From assembly GCA_029204225.1 (NCBI GenBank), contig CM055099.1:56767512-56831511 (forward strand): 64,000 nucleotides of DNA. The letters run 5' to 3'. The stretch comes from Diphasiastrum complanatum. Taxonomy: Eukaryota; Streptophyta; Lycopodiopsida; Lycopodiales; Lycopodiaceae. The notes under the pieces are model-generated. The model saw only the letters and a list, made by a program, of their open reading frames with translations. It was not told the origin of the DNA and did not search any database. Within the stretch, counting starts at the first letter, position 1, and every line of letters begins with the position of its first letter. Made by a program: the position numbers and the translations under genes. Shown piece by piece: positions 11,632 to 22,696 of this stretch.

Positions 11632-12136
11632 TCACTCCATTTTTATGTTGCTTGAAGGTTTAGAATAAGAATTGATGTAACTAGTCTTGAAATGGATGCT
11701 CATGGATACAAAGGAGTGTGCCTCCTTGCGCAATAGAATCTCGTCTTCATCCATCTCAAATTGTTCGTGATCTCCATTTTCAGTAGAGTATGCGTGCATA
11801 ACATCATTTTGGTTTATTTCAAAGTAAGATTCAATCAAATTGTGCATTGCTTCATCGTGTTGCACCTCATCATCATCATCATCATCATCACCATTAGAAT
11901 CAAGTTGATTACTCTTTTCTCCAATTGTGTTTGCCTCTTGAATTTGTTTTGTTCTTTGTTCTCTCATTTCTATCAAAACTTGATGTGTGGCAAATTTTCA
12001 CAAGAAGAGAAATTCGACTCGAAGGAAATTCATAAGCATATGAGCTTGTGGATAAGACATCATTGTGATACAACACGACGAAATTATAGGGATGAGTTAT
12101 TGAAACCCACTGGTGTTCAAGGGCAGATTGGAACAT
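11632..12136 (-). pseudogene. Unrecognised acidic ORF fragment
   Basis: On the minus strand two overlapping frames read continuously if one frameshift near 11970 is allowed. The first gives an aromatic- and Ser-rich segment including HTSSF. The second gives an EMREQRTKQIQEAN coiled-coil-like helix, then seven Asp residues from a GAT run, then NLIESYFEIN and EMDEDEILL. The mix of coiled coil and acidic stretch resembles transposon-encoded accessory proteins, but I recognise no family. It directly adjoins the left edge of the F LTR, so it is probably the interrupted target. Confidence 0.35.
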
Positions 12137-12865
12137 TGTAAAATCCTAAGTTGGGCTCGAGTGGAAAGGTGGGCTTGCAAGTCTTAAAAGTACAGTACTA
12201 AGGACCATAAATGGATCTTTGAATGATCCACAAGATTGATTGTGTGCTTGTTAAACAATCTATCAGATACTAGTCATCAGAAAACAAGATCTAGTTTAGC
12301 AGCTTGATAGAAAACAAGTAGAGACAATCAGAACATTGATCCAACTCCACACTTGTGGAAATGAGGCTGTAGTACAACCTGTAAACATTGTTTAGAATGT
12401 GCCAAAGTTGGGTTTCATTGGAATAAAAAGCAATCACCATACAATGAGAGAAAACTCGAGTTTCTCCTTGAGGCTCCAAAAAGTTTCTATCTCCTCACTA
12501 TATGGAGAATGAGAATACATAGTAAAAGACACTTCCTTTGCTAAGTTAGGTGAAAATACAACATGTAATAAGAAATTAGACTCAACTTTCTTGTCCTAAT
12601 GTGAAAACCCTAGCCTAGATCCAAGAGTCATGCTTGGTAGGTGCATGGTAGGTACAAATCTCATCATAAATCATGGTCTAGATCCTACAAAGTAGGAATC
12701 ACTACCAAATGGACACAACCACTCCTCTTAACTCATGGTAACCTACTTTAGGTGTGAATGTACGTACAAGTGGCACTTTGGCCATTCAAGTAACCAACAA
12801 ACAATATTGACAAAATATACGATATTCTACATGGCTAGATTTGCCAATGTAGGCAATTTTTCACA
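12137..12865 (-). repeat. 3' LTR of copia F, 729 bp
   Basis: On the minus strand it starts TGTGAAAAATTGCC (edge 12865), immediately after a GAGGAGGAG purine tract, and ends TTTTACA at 12137. The left edge is inferred from the TG/CA rule and the usual LTR length in this group. The partner LTR is missing because F is truncated at its 5' end near 15556. Confidence 0.6.
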
Positions 12866-12876
12866 CTCCTCCTCAA
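12866..12876 (-). promoter_or_regulatory. Polypurine tract of copia F
   Basis: The minus strand reads TTGAGGAGGAG immediately before the LTR start. It shares the GAGGAGGAG core with elements A (44077-44085) and C (54356-54364). This is the plus-strand priming site. Confidence 0.75.
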
Positions 12877-13721
12877 ATCTAGCCTTGGAAATCACAATGC
12901 TTTTATCAATAACTCCAATTGAAGATCTAAGCTTGACAAATGAATCTTTAGGTAAAGATTTAGTAAACAAATCAGCCAAGCAACTTGATGATGGCACATG
13001 TTGGAGTTTGATCTCTTTGGCTTGCACTTTCTCCCTCACGAAATGATGAGCAATCTCGATGTGTTTGCTCCTTGCATGGAATGTAGAATTAGTTGCAAGT
13101 GATTGGGCTGATTGGTTGTCACAATAGATGATAAGAATCTCCTCCTCCATGACATGAAGCTCCACCAATAGCCTTTTGAGATGGTAGACCTCCTTGCATG
13201 TTGATGTCAAGGCCTTGTATTCGGATTTTGTGGAAGATAGGGAGATGGTATCTTGCTTTTTGGAAAGCCATGATACTACTCCATCACATAGAAAAGTGGA
13301 AAAAGAACTTGTTGATCTTCTATCCACTTTGTCACCTGCAAAATCCGAGTCACTATAGGCTCTTACTTAGCCAAGATTAGTCCCTCTTCTATACAAAATG
13401 CCAAAATTCATAGTAGATGAAATGTATCTAAGAACTCTTTTGGCCATCTTTCAATGTGAAACTAGAGGACTTTGTATGAATTCCTCCTTGGATTTTGATT
13501 TGAAGTGGGCTCTACAACATCAACATCCAAAGTATCATCAACAATGTCATCATCAAGAATGTTGGATCCAACATCCACACCACCACTTGAAAACACTTTT
13601 GGAAAGTTTCCCTCATAAAAAATGACATCTCTGCTCACCTCACTATAGCCAACAAAAATATGTTTTCTTGAAGATGGATCCTCCTTTGTCCTATCATCAA
13701 GAGTGATGTTGATATAACAAA

Positions 13722-13890
13722 TTTTAGAAAGTGCCAAGGCTATAGCCCTTGCATAACACTCTAGGAACACAAATGGATGAGTACCTTAATGGTAGAGCAC
13801 CCCACCAAAATGGGGGAGGTCCTAGGTTCAATCCCTAGCCCCCGACCACACACACCCAACCACACACACCAAGTGTAAAAACTTTTCACA
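13722..13890 (+). repeat. TRIM left LTR, 169 bp, with tRNA-like Pol III unit
   Basis: Holds an A-box-like TACCTTAATGGTAG (13782-13795) and a perfect B box GGTTCAATCCC (13825-13835). CTAGG-TTCAATC-CCTAG (13822-13838) is an ideal 5-bp stem and 7-nt loop T-arm. CCCCA-CCAAAA-TGGGG (13800-13815) can form an anticodon-like arm, and CGACCA follows near 13843. The 5' acceptor strand is not recognisable. The LTR starts TTTTAG where the right LTR has TGTTAG. Confidence 0.7.
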
Positions 13891-13963
13891 TGGTATCAAA
13901 GCCATGGTTGTGGGTGTGGTTTAGGCGGGCAGAAGCTAAAAAGGGCTATGCCTTGAGGGGTAG

Positions 13964-14088
13964 TGTTAGAAAGTGTCAAGGGTATAGCCCTTGCACAACA
14001 CTCTAGGACCACAAATGAGCACCCCACTAGAATGGGGGAGGTCCTAGATTTGCCTGACCATGCACACCAAGTGTAAAAGCTTTTCACA
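13964..14088 (+). repeat. TRIM right LTR, 125 bp, Pol III boxes eroded
   Basis: Matches the left LTR from TGTTAGAAAGTG to TTTTCACA. It lacks about 20 bp covering the A box, and further bases after GGTCCTAG, so the B box and T-arm are gone. The retained GAGCACCCCACTAGAATGGGGGAGG shows that the tRNA-like segment was once in both LTRs. Confidence 0.7.
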
Positions 14089-15556
14089 GTAAATGCATCC
14101 AAAAGTTTTGAAAAACTTGACACTTGGCCTTCTACCAAACAACATCTCAAAATGGGTTTTTCCATCCAATACCACACTCGGCCATCTATTGCATAGAAAA
14201 TTAGCACACAACAAACCTCGATCCCAAAAGGATTTAGGAAGATTTTCACCTAATCTCATGACTTTGGCACCTTAACATAAGGTCCTATTCTTCCTCTCGG
14301 CCACTCCATTTTGTTGTGGTGTCCTTGGGCTTGTGTATCCCCTCTTCATCCCATTTTCATCACAAAATGCCTTGAACTTGGTAGAAATATATTCACCACC
14401 ATTGTCAATCTTCAAACACTTGATCTTGGTAGAAAATTGAACCTCCCTTGCAATCTTGAACTTGACAAAGACATCAAACACCTCATCTTTGTTTTTTATT
14501 AGATTGACCCAACAAAATATACAAAAAACATCAATAAAAGTCACATACATTTGCAACTCCATTGCTAATTGTAGTAACACCATGAATATCCGAATGCACT
14601 AGTTGAAAAGGCTTACTTGACCTTGATGTAGATCTCTTGTAATATAGCCTATGTGACTTTGATAAAGCACATTTCTCACAAACATGATTTATGCTTGTTA
14701 AAGAATTGGAAAGACCAAAAACAACTTGCCTATTTGTCATCACCTCCAATGACTTGTAGTTGAGATACTCCAGTCTCTTGTGCCACACCTCTTGCCTTGA
14801 CAATTGCTCCTTTGCCATGCATCCAACTTCTTTAGCAACAACACAAGATAACATTTGAACAACTTACCTTGCCTATTTCCTTTTACAATCAATTCATCAT
14901 CTTTTTCGATCAAACAAGCATCACCAACAAATTCCACTTTGAATCCCTTGTCAAACATTTGACTCACACTAAGAAGGTTCTTAGTGATAGATAGAATGAA
15001 TAAAACATCCTTCAAATTCACATTCCTATTAGTAGAGAGAAAAATAGGAATTGTGCCAATCTCTTTGATTGCACACTCACCATCATTGGCCGTGTAGTCA
15101 CCTTCTTGTCACCTTCAAATTCCATCAATGATGAATAATACTCCTCATGATATGTCATATGTGATGTAACTCCACTATAAATCCACCAAGGATCAATATC
15201 TCCATGACTAGCCAACAAGCAAAATGACATAAAAAAAGAATCATTTGAATTTTGTTCATCAACACCATCTTCATCAAGAGTTACATTGGTTTGCTTCTCA
15301 CCTTGATCTCTCTTCTTCTTGAAACAATAAGTTGCAAAATGTCGTTTGACTCCACAATAAAAGAATTTTAACTTGAATCTATCTTTCTTATTTCCAACAA
15401 AATTATGAGGCTCACCTTTATATTGACCCTTTGACCACTTTCTCACCTTTATCTTGACCCTTTGACCACTTGCTTTTGCCTTTGCCTTTGCCCTTGAACT
15501 TGCCTTTGATGAACATTGCTTCCTCTTCTCCAACTTGAGATGAAGAAGTAGATCCA

Positions 15557-16653
15557 CCTCAATTTTGAAGTCGTTAGATTTCGACGTCTGTTTTGTTTCT
15601 CGTATTCGCGCGATCCAGCGCCTTTTCTCTCACTCTGTTCTTTTGCAGGTTGGAGTGTCTTTGGAGCGATTGAGGGCGATTGAAGATCAGTGCTTGAGGG
15701 CTTGAAGGTCACTGCTTCAAGATCAGTGTTTGAGGTTGGTGCTTGATTTTTGTTTGTTTGTCTGAGATTGGTGTTTGTTTGTTTGTATATCAAAAATCTA
15801 TTACTGAAAATTGTTTAATTATCATCATCTTCTTTTTCAAGATTCAGACGGATGGTATTGTCATGAAGGGATAATCTCCTTTCATATGGATCCAGAAATT
15901 TTAAAATTTTCCTTTTGGTCATATCAATGTAACCCGAATAAAGGGTTATTGCAAATGATCTTTTTGTAGTCTCATTAGGAGTATAATTCAATATTTTAAT
16001 TGCCAAATTTCTTTTCACAAAAGTTATGTTATATGTTCCTCTTGCATACTTAGGCCTCCTAAACAAACTGATAATGATTTGATGGCCATAATTACAACGG
16101 TTGCATATGGACTAAAAGATGAATGATATATACAAATCTCATTATTTTTAAAGTTTTTCAAATAATGAGATAGAGACACATCCTTTCTCCTGGTTGATAC
16201 ACCTTGGATGCCTCCATGTCTCATACGAAAGGCATCTATTTCAATAGCATCCTGTAAACGAGTAAAGAAAATAAATTTAGAATGATAGATAACACTACAA
16301 ACTCATACTTTAACACAGTGTTTGAAATAAGAAAACTGAACAATATCAATACCAATATAATATCTATGTACCAGATCATAATCATCGTATTCAACGACGT
16401 TTGCTTTGCTAATGTCATGTCCTCCAATGGCCTCTACATTTCCAAACGGGGTATACCGAGTCCTTGGGGAATATTTTTTTTGGAATTCCAAAAATTCCTC
16501 CTCTGTAAACAAAGTTTTTTCATAGGCTTTAGATTTTTCAATCATGGCCTCCAAGGCCTCATTGCCAGATTTCCAATTGCCATCTCTATTACAATCTATC
16601 TCACTTTCAAGGTCATCATATGTGTAATCAACAATGTCAGAAAATTTCGATAA
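15557..16653 (-). pseudogene. Unrecognised multi-exon gene remnant
   Basis: On the minus strand an acidic exon (16653 to about 16370; segments VDYTYDDLESE, EEFLEFQKKYSP, VVEYDDYDL) ends at a GTACAT donor. It is followed by a TTTACAG acceptor (about 16252) and an exon with DAIEIDAFRMRHGGIQGVSTRR, YLKNFKNNE and YHSSFSPYATVVIMA. After a frameshift near 16060 the frame continues with RRPKYARGTYNITF and LYSGYIDMTKRKILKFLD to a stop at 15815, ending EKEDDDN. The splice sites and a hydrophilic C-terminus suggest a host gene piece or an intron-bearing transposon. I recognise no family. Between 15557 and 15814 there is only a Pro/Gln-type open frame without domain, abutting the truncated end of F. Confidence 0.4.
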
Positions 16654-16826
16654 ATTTTGTGCAAAAATTGAGAGGGTTTCATCCTTTCTTGAAGAAACAA
16701 AATGTTTCTATTGCCAAAGGCTTGCTAGCTTTCCACCCTGATTTTGACTGAAAAGACACACGAAACAAAAATGTTCACGAACAATTTTGCGACACACGAC
16801 ATGAAATTGTTTTCGAATCATCTGAT
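16654..16826. other. Junction sequence without gene
   Basis: Short unassigned stretch between the unknown minus-strand exon and copia G. Confidence 0.4.
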
Positions 16827-18230
16827 ATGATTTGGCATTTCAGATTAGGCCATTTGAACTTCAATAGTATTCAACAAATGTCAACTCAGAAACTACTACA
16901 AGATTTGTGTTCTGTCAAGAAGACAACTTTTTCATGTGAAAGTTGTATAATTAGTAAGCATGCTAGAGGTCCTTTCATTTTTGACTCAGTTCATACTTTC
17001 AAAGGCCTGCTAGATCTTGTACATAGCGACATTTGTGGCCTAATGCAGACTGCTTCCAAAGGGGGAGCTCTATACCTCCTAACCTTCATCAATGACTTCT
17101 CTCAAAGGACTGCAACCTATTTTTTGAAGAACAAATCAGAGGCATTAAAGCTATTCACACAGTTCAAGGCATCTGCTGAAAATCAGATCCAGAGAAAGAT
17201 CAAAGCTCTACACATAGATGGAAAGGGAGAATTTATCTCCACCAAATTTAAGGAGTTCTACAAGGCCAACATAATACATCAACAATTCACAACGAGCTAC
17301 TCACCTCAGTCCAATGGTGTAGTTGAATGGAAGAATCGAACACTCATCGAAAGTGCCAAGAGCATGTTGGCCCATGCCTCTCTTCCAAAGAAATTTTGGG
17401 CAAAAGCTGTTTCCACAGTCGCCTACCTACAAAATCAAGGGCCATCCCCAAAGCCTTGAATGGCAAGACACCTTATGAGGTGTGGACATGATCGAAACTA
17501 TCACTCAAGAATATTAGAGTATTTGGTTGAGTTTCTTATGCTCAGATCCCTGAAGATCTCAGGAAAAACCTGAAAGCACAAAATCGATTTTTGTTGGCTA
17601 CTCCCCAGATCACAAGGCATACAAGCTCTATAATCTAGAAAAGAAAAATCATTCACGAGTGGAGATGTCATTTTTGTGGATAATCGATTTATCAACCACA
17701 GGGGGAAAGCTTAGGAAATATTTATGTCACAACCAGAAGGATACGAGCTAAGCGGAAAGCAACACTTTATGTGAAAAATTCACAAGGAACTCTATGGGCT
17801 GAAACAGTCACCCAAGGCCTCACAAATGTGCTGAAAAAGTATGGAATGGCCAACTACAAACCAAGTGTCTTTCCACTCGACCCTGGATTGAAGTTGTCAA
17901 AGGAACAATCTCCTCAAATTGAGACAGAAAAGGAGGAGATGAGGCAATATCCGTTTCACTCCATCATCGACTCACTAATGTATGCAATGATCTGCACTTG
18001 ACCCGACATTGCATATTCGATCAGTTCACTTAGTCGGTTCCTATCGAATCCAGGTCTAACCCATTGGAAAATGCTCACAAAGGTCATGAAGTACATCCAA
18101 ACAACAAACATCTTAGCATCTGTTATGGAGACAACCAACCTATCAACATACTTGAAGGATACACAAATGCAGATTGGGCAGGGGATATTAATACCAGAAG
18201 ATCGACTTCTAGATTTGTATTTTTATGCAT
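16827..18230 (+). pseudogene. Copia G remnant: integrase, RT thumb, RNase H start
   Basis: Integrase (16827-17459) reads WHFRLGHLNFNS (HHCC His pair), CESCIISKHAR (Cys pair), HSDICG, HIDGKGEF and SNGVVEWKNRTL; the Asp, Asp and Glu are in place, though GG became GK and ERK became EWK. The integrase tail continues to about 17690. The RT palm is missing: a scrap LYGLKQSPKAS (about 17791) jumps to the thumb (YKPSVFPLDPGLKLSKEQ, 17842-17960) and the RPDIAYSISSLSRF segment, with stops. RNase H starts at about 18140 (EGYTNADWAGDINTRRSTS) and breaks off at 18230. Gag and protease are absent. It groups with H and E. Confidence 0.8.
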
Positions 18231-20483
18231 TTTTCGAAACATGAAAATTTTGACACCATCGGTCTAAAATCCAACCCAACGACATCGTGTTGACAGTCCG
18301 CCCACTTTGTACATGCATTAATTGTAATGAGGCGGTTGTAATAACTGCAACAAAAGGTAGTTGTAGATATTTTGTAGGATATCAATCCTAGAATCTTCAT
18401 CAGAAAACTTCTTCTGATTATTCGAGTTTCTGTAACAAGAGTTATCACTCTCAACAACTGTAAGCTGAAGTTATCACTTCAAGCATTGTATTCATTGTTT
18501 GATATTAATCAGAGTGCAAATTTTCAGTCCTACTACTGTATCGTTTCTTTGTGCATTTGTCTAAATCATTTAATTTGAATATTTTGCTGCTGTTTGTGGC
18601 ATTTCCGATCCTACACGCACCTGCTCGAGCTTCCGCTGACTAACCTCTCGATTTTCAACATGAGTCCACACTTAGTTTTTTATGTGAGTTTGGTGAGAGA
18701 GTTTCCAAGACTTAGAATTGTTTTGCATATTCTCTCTCTAATCGAGAGCAACTAATTGTATTCTCTCTCTACTCAAGAGCAAGCCAATTCCATACTTAGT
18801 TTTTTTCATCAAAAGTTGCTTCACATTGTGAATTTCGTATGGTGAATGATAGATGCATGTTTTGTGTGCTCTTGTCTTAGAATTCCAACCTAGATTGTTT
18901 GTATAAATTGAGTGATACATCTATGTGCAATCACACACACCTTACAAGATCAATCACATTAATTTGTGAGTCCTCACACGTGTGAAAAGCACACATCCTA
19001 TCAAAGGTAGCCTAAGGTAGGATTGCATGCATCAAGTTTGATAAGGATTTTGGCTTGAAACTTGATTTTGAGGGTAGGGTCTAAAACACATTGGATTGAT
19101 CCAAGATTGAAGTTTAAGCCTTCTTGCTTAGATTGTTTTGGTAATTCAATACCCATTATTTTGAAAAACTCTTGGGAGAAAAATCTTGCAAGGCTAATGT
19201 CTATCTAAATAGTATATGGTGTCCATTATGTATAGGTCAAAGCACTGAGATATAGACTTTATGCCCATGGGTATCCTTGCTACTAAAGGTGGAATGCCCC
19301 CAATGATGTAAATCATGAGTACTATTTTACGGTCCTATAAGAACACAACGCCTTTCCCGAGTTTATTGAAGGGCATTATGTTCCATAATGCTTAAAGAAC
19401 CATCAAACAAAGTACATGTTAGTATTAATCTTCCACACCTAAAGAGCCTCCCTATGTGGGACATTAGGAACCCTACCGTAAAAATTATGTCTATGTTGGG
19501 CAAAGTCGTTGGGAAATGAGTGCATTCCGCACCACCACTCTTGTGAGAGTGGTGGTATCACCTACCATCTCCAGAGTAGTGGTGGTGTCCCAGAGATCTA
19601 AGGGGGAAAGAAGATACCACCATTAGATCTACGCGGACGCAGAATGTCAGCCACCAGTGCAATGATGGTGCAAACTATGCTCATTCTTCCTTGAGCATGG
19701 AGGGGGTTTACCCTTGCATGTGCTTGGGTTTGGACTTTGGCCTATGCCATGCCATGCCAAAATGGCCTGACGGTCAATTTCAACTCTTCATGTCTTTCAA
19801 AACAATAGGTCCATCTTTTTGTCAAATTTAAAGCAAAATCGTACCCGGTCTCTTCTATTCATTCTGCAGTATCACTTCATTTCGCTACTCATTTATGCTT
19901 TTGGGGCAATCATTCTCCACAGCACGTACCACCTAATTCTTCTTTATTGCAATGACATATACTTGATCCACACGGATGCTCAACTTTTTTGTCTTGTATT
20001 TATGCAGAAGTTTGAGGAATTGTTGTCATTCGTAACCCCAACTCATGGAATTATGTACCTGTTGTAATCAGCTCTGATTTTTGGCCGTTTTTCAGTGTTT
20101 TCCGTAAGTTAAATTTTAGATGTTAGATAGATGACGTGCTTAAGTAGGTGATAAGAGCTACAAATTAATCTCAAATTGTTTACACAAAGTGCCATATCTT
20201 GAATTCTAAGCTTTGCTGCTGCCAGAGTCCAGATAGCCTTTTACGTTTCTTTTATATAAAGCTTAAGTGATATGGAAAGAGCATTAGCTGCATCTTATAC
20301 TTAAATGCTTAAGTTCATACATCTGATGAATCTAGAGTTCTTATCTGTCTATCTTTCGTCTGTAAAAGTAACGGAAATTCTGAGAAAACAGAAGTGCTTA
20401 GAGATGGAAAGACCATAAACTGTATTTCTTTGTTAATTGGTGAAGTGTATGCATATTCTTAGTAACTGTGCTGGTTTTTGCAG
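18231..20483. other. No gene recognised; LTR-like and intergenic
   Basis: From 18231 to about 18640 the sequence follows copia G and may be its decayed LTR. At 18975-18984 a perfect CACACGTGTG occurs in LTR-like context, so a solo LTR of the A/B/C group is possible, but no edges were found. A hairpin lies at 19531-19556. The forward open frame at 19819-20067 has a hydrophobic segment and no domain. The last part precedes the ART-like gene and may hold its promoter or upstream exons. Confidence 0.4.
19531..19556. repeat. Perfect inverted repeat, 11-bp arms, 4-nt loop
   Basis: ACCACCACTCT and AGAGTGGTGGT flank TGTG. A partial third copy (GTAGTGGTGGTG) follows near 19573. No associated gene. 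Confidence 0.75.
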
Positions 20484-20546
20484 GACATGCCGACTTTCTC
20501 ATTCAATGATCAGGTAATAGTATAGCACAGGAAAAGGGACGGTTCA

Positions 20547-21741
20547 ATGTTGCCCTATGAACGTAGCACTGCAATTGCCATTCACCAAGCAGTTCTGAGA
20601 GGGCAGCCTTCTTTGAAAACTGGCATCACAGAACAAGAAGTATCAATAGATCTGATAAGAATGAAGCACATGAATTGCATCACCCAAGAAGAAGAAGAAA
20701 TCGTTATTCGGGTCCCATGGAATCCAGAAACAATTGCTTCTGTGATCTTACAAGCTGACCAATCTCTGCGTCATAAGGTGTGTGTATATGTAATTAGAGC
20801 ATCAATCGTACACAACTCATTATTTACAGCTTCCATTTATTCAAGTAGCTCTAAAATGGACGTAGCTTTGCAGGTGCTTTGCATGGTTCTCGAGAAGCTT
20901 CGACAAGAAGACCATATAACGAAGATCATCAAATCTAGAATAGCATGTGTTCTCGAATTCGTCTCTTTTAGATCCAATCCTTATCTTTCATTGGAGCACT
21001 CAATGTATAAGTCTTTCCTAGATTCACTGGATAAAGCTGCCCAGCTTAATGAGAAAGGTTTAGGTACGTAAACGTTGAGCCGTATATGTTCTTTTAAATT
21101 GCTGAAAGAAGGAAAGAACTATCGGTTCGCAATTAAGAGCTCTCATTTCATCCAATGCATTTAGTGATCCTAGTTACTTGAGACCACGTATCTCATTCTT
21201 TTACAAGGACCAGTATGAAAAAATAAAATCAGACAAGGGACGTTAAAAAGCAGACGTCTATTGTTAATACGTGCCTGATGAGTCCAGTTTAATAGATGTC
21301 TCACCTTAAGAGACGGGCTTCTCTGTGAAATTTTCTGTTTAATATGGAAATGTTGCTCTATCTTATGCAGCCAACTTTCTTAAATCAAGGAGGCAACATG
21401 ATATTGGAAGAGAAACAGATAATTTCCTGTTGCTGGGCTTTCATGGAACAAAACATAGGACCATGGGAAATATCTTAGAGACGGGAATGGATCCTACCTT
21501 CAGGAAGCACGGTGCAGATTGGTTCTCCACTTCTCCTCTTACAAGCATTGGTTACACTATTGTTAAAACTGGAAAGGAAAAGTTATCAGAAGTTGGGAAA
21601 CTCCTAGTCTTTTTGTTGATCAAGGAAAAAGAATCAAGTGACGATCGTGTTGCTCTATTATCAACGGCTAATGAGCTGCCAATTGGAGAAGCTATTCTCA
21701 AGTTGGACGAAAATTTCCTGAAAGATTTTCGCTTCAAATGA
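20547..21741 (+). CDS. Putative ADP-ribosyltransferase (PARP-like) domain gene, three exons
   Basis: Proposed exons are 20547-20777, 20874-21063 and 21371-21741, with donors GTGTGT (20778) and GTACGT (21064) and acceptors TTTGCAG (20873) and TTATGCAG (21370); phases join correctly. The first intron is 96 bp and open, so it could be retained. The N-terminal part (MLPYERSTAIAIHQAVLRG onward) is unrecognised. The C-terminal part reads GFHGTKHRTMGNILETGMDP, then G-DWFSTSPLTSIGY, then a LLVFLLI strand. This is the HGT...G---F---S---Y layout of ART/PARP folds, where His and Tyr bind NAD; Tyr of the YF motif is Trp here. The start is uncertain: an upstream in-frame piece from 20484, behind a TTTTTGCAG acceptor, meets a TAG at 20523, so upstream exons may exist or the gene may be truncated. 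No stops or frameshifts occur inside. It stands alone between repeat blocks. Confidence 0.5.
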
Positions 21742-22696
21742 CGTTATTTCTTTTCTCGCTTATGTATCTTGATCCGGCTTGCTGGAGTAAAAGAGTAAAA
21801 CTCCTAACCTCAACCAGACGAAAAGTTCTCTATCAAGTTCTCAATAAGAAAGTTTTTTGAAATACAGCTAGATCTTGCTAATGGGCTGTCTTAGCAGGCG
21901 CATGGCAGCTATTTACATTTTTGATTTGCTATTCTGTGCACGAATTTTGACATGAAAGCCAGCTTTTATGCGTATCTTTTTGGATCTTGTTGCTTGCAAG
22001 CATTGCATAACACTTTTTGCTGCTTTTGATAATATCACAAGGTAATATTATCGATCATGTGCTTGAGCTTAGTACGATCAAAGTGCCACTATTTCTTCAT
22101 ACATATAATTGCATACTTCTTGATGCCATAAATTGCTGCTCTTACAATTCCATACTTTTGAAATGCTATTCTCAAAACACATTTTTGGTTACCATGGTTG
22201 TAAATTTGGGCATATATTGCCTTGTTATCACAACTCACATTAGGATTTGTCAACATTGTGAAATTGTCTTCAAGCATCAGATGGCCATGATTTTTTTGAA
22301 AATCCCATATTTTACGATTTATGCTTAAGCATGGGTACGAGGTCGCTCCTAGTACGATTGGATTAGCCAAACCATTTTAAGTTGACTATTGTTGCACCTA
22401 CTACTTCATACTCTAAACACACTACTTTTTAAAGGTATTTATAAGTGTCTGCTCGACCTTGAGTTTGAGCACACCTTGGCTCCCCTGCAAACTGCTAGTC
22501 CTACATCAAATGGTCATAATGTTTTCTGCTAATTTCATATTGTGTAATTTATGTTAGAACTTAATTTTGTGCATAACTTGTGTATGAATTTAAGTTATTT
22601 ATTGATACTATATACTACTATTGTAATTACAAATTTCATACTCTCGAATGTTCTTTGTTAAATACATAGATATTGTGAATTTTGCATGTAGGTACA
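21742..22696. other. Intergenic, AT-rich, no gene recognised
   Basis: Short open frames on both strands (for example 22017-22328) overlap antisense and show no domain. The right end carries a possible acceptor (TTTTGCATGTAG, 22690) just before the next gene's ATG. Confidence 0.5.

Larger units (their letters stand above)
13722..14088 (+). mobile_element. TRIM-like mini LTR element inserted in copia F integrase
   Basis: Two direct repeats (13722-13890 and 13964-14088) flank only 73 bp. The internal piece opens with TGGTATCAAAGCC, a copia-type primer site, right after the first repeat's ...TTTTCACA, and closes with a purine-rich CTTGAGGGGTAG before the second repeat's TGTTAG. It splits the conserved integrase C-terminal sequence between GCIY and CYINITLD. 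Flanks ACAAA (13717-13721) and GTAAA (14089-14093) fit a 5-bp target duplication with two later transitions. There is no coding capacity, so it needs proteins from other elements. Orientation is taken from the primer site. Confidence 0.75.
12877..15556 (-). pseudogene. Copia F gag-pol pseudogene with RT deleted
   Basis: Minus-strand order: nucleocapsid and protease (15556-15018), pre-integrase (15021-14740), integrase (14854-13462, split by the TRIM), then directly RNase H (13440-12877). The zinc knuckle has lost its first Cys (FFYCGVKRHFATYC). The protease reads WWIYSGVTSHMT, so the catalytic Asp is Tyr. Integrase keeps HSDIHG, IDNGGEY and QQNGVAERKNR. After the Ser/Pro/Arg-rich linker the frame jumps to AKRVLRYIS, SDSDFAGDK, LSSTKSEYKAL and CDNQSA of RNase H, so the whole RT palm is deleted. 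Gag N-terminus and the 5' LTR are lost at 15556, where unrelated sequence begins. It is closest to element B. Confidence 0.85.

Noticed and set aside
11761-12141. 126-codon forward ORF
   Set aside because: Antisense to a better minus-strand acidic reading frame, hydrophobic by reverse translation of GAT repeats, and no domain.
13782-13848. Functional tRNA gene in the TRIM LTR
   Set aside because: T-arm and boxes are good, but the 5' acceptor strand does not pair and the anticodon-like loop has 6 nt; kept as a tRNA-like unit only.
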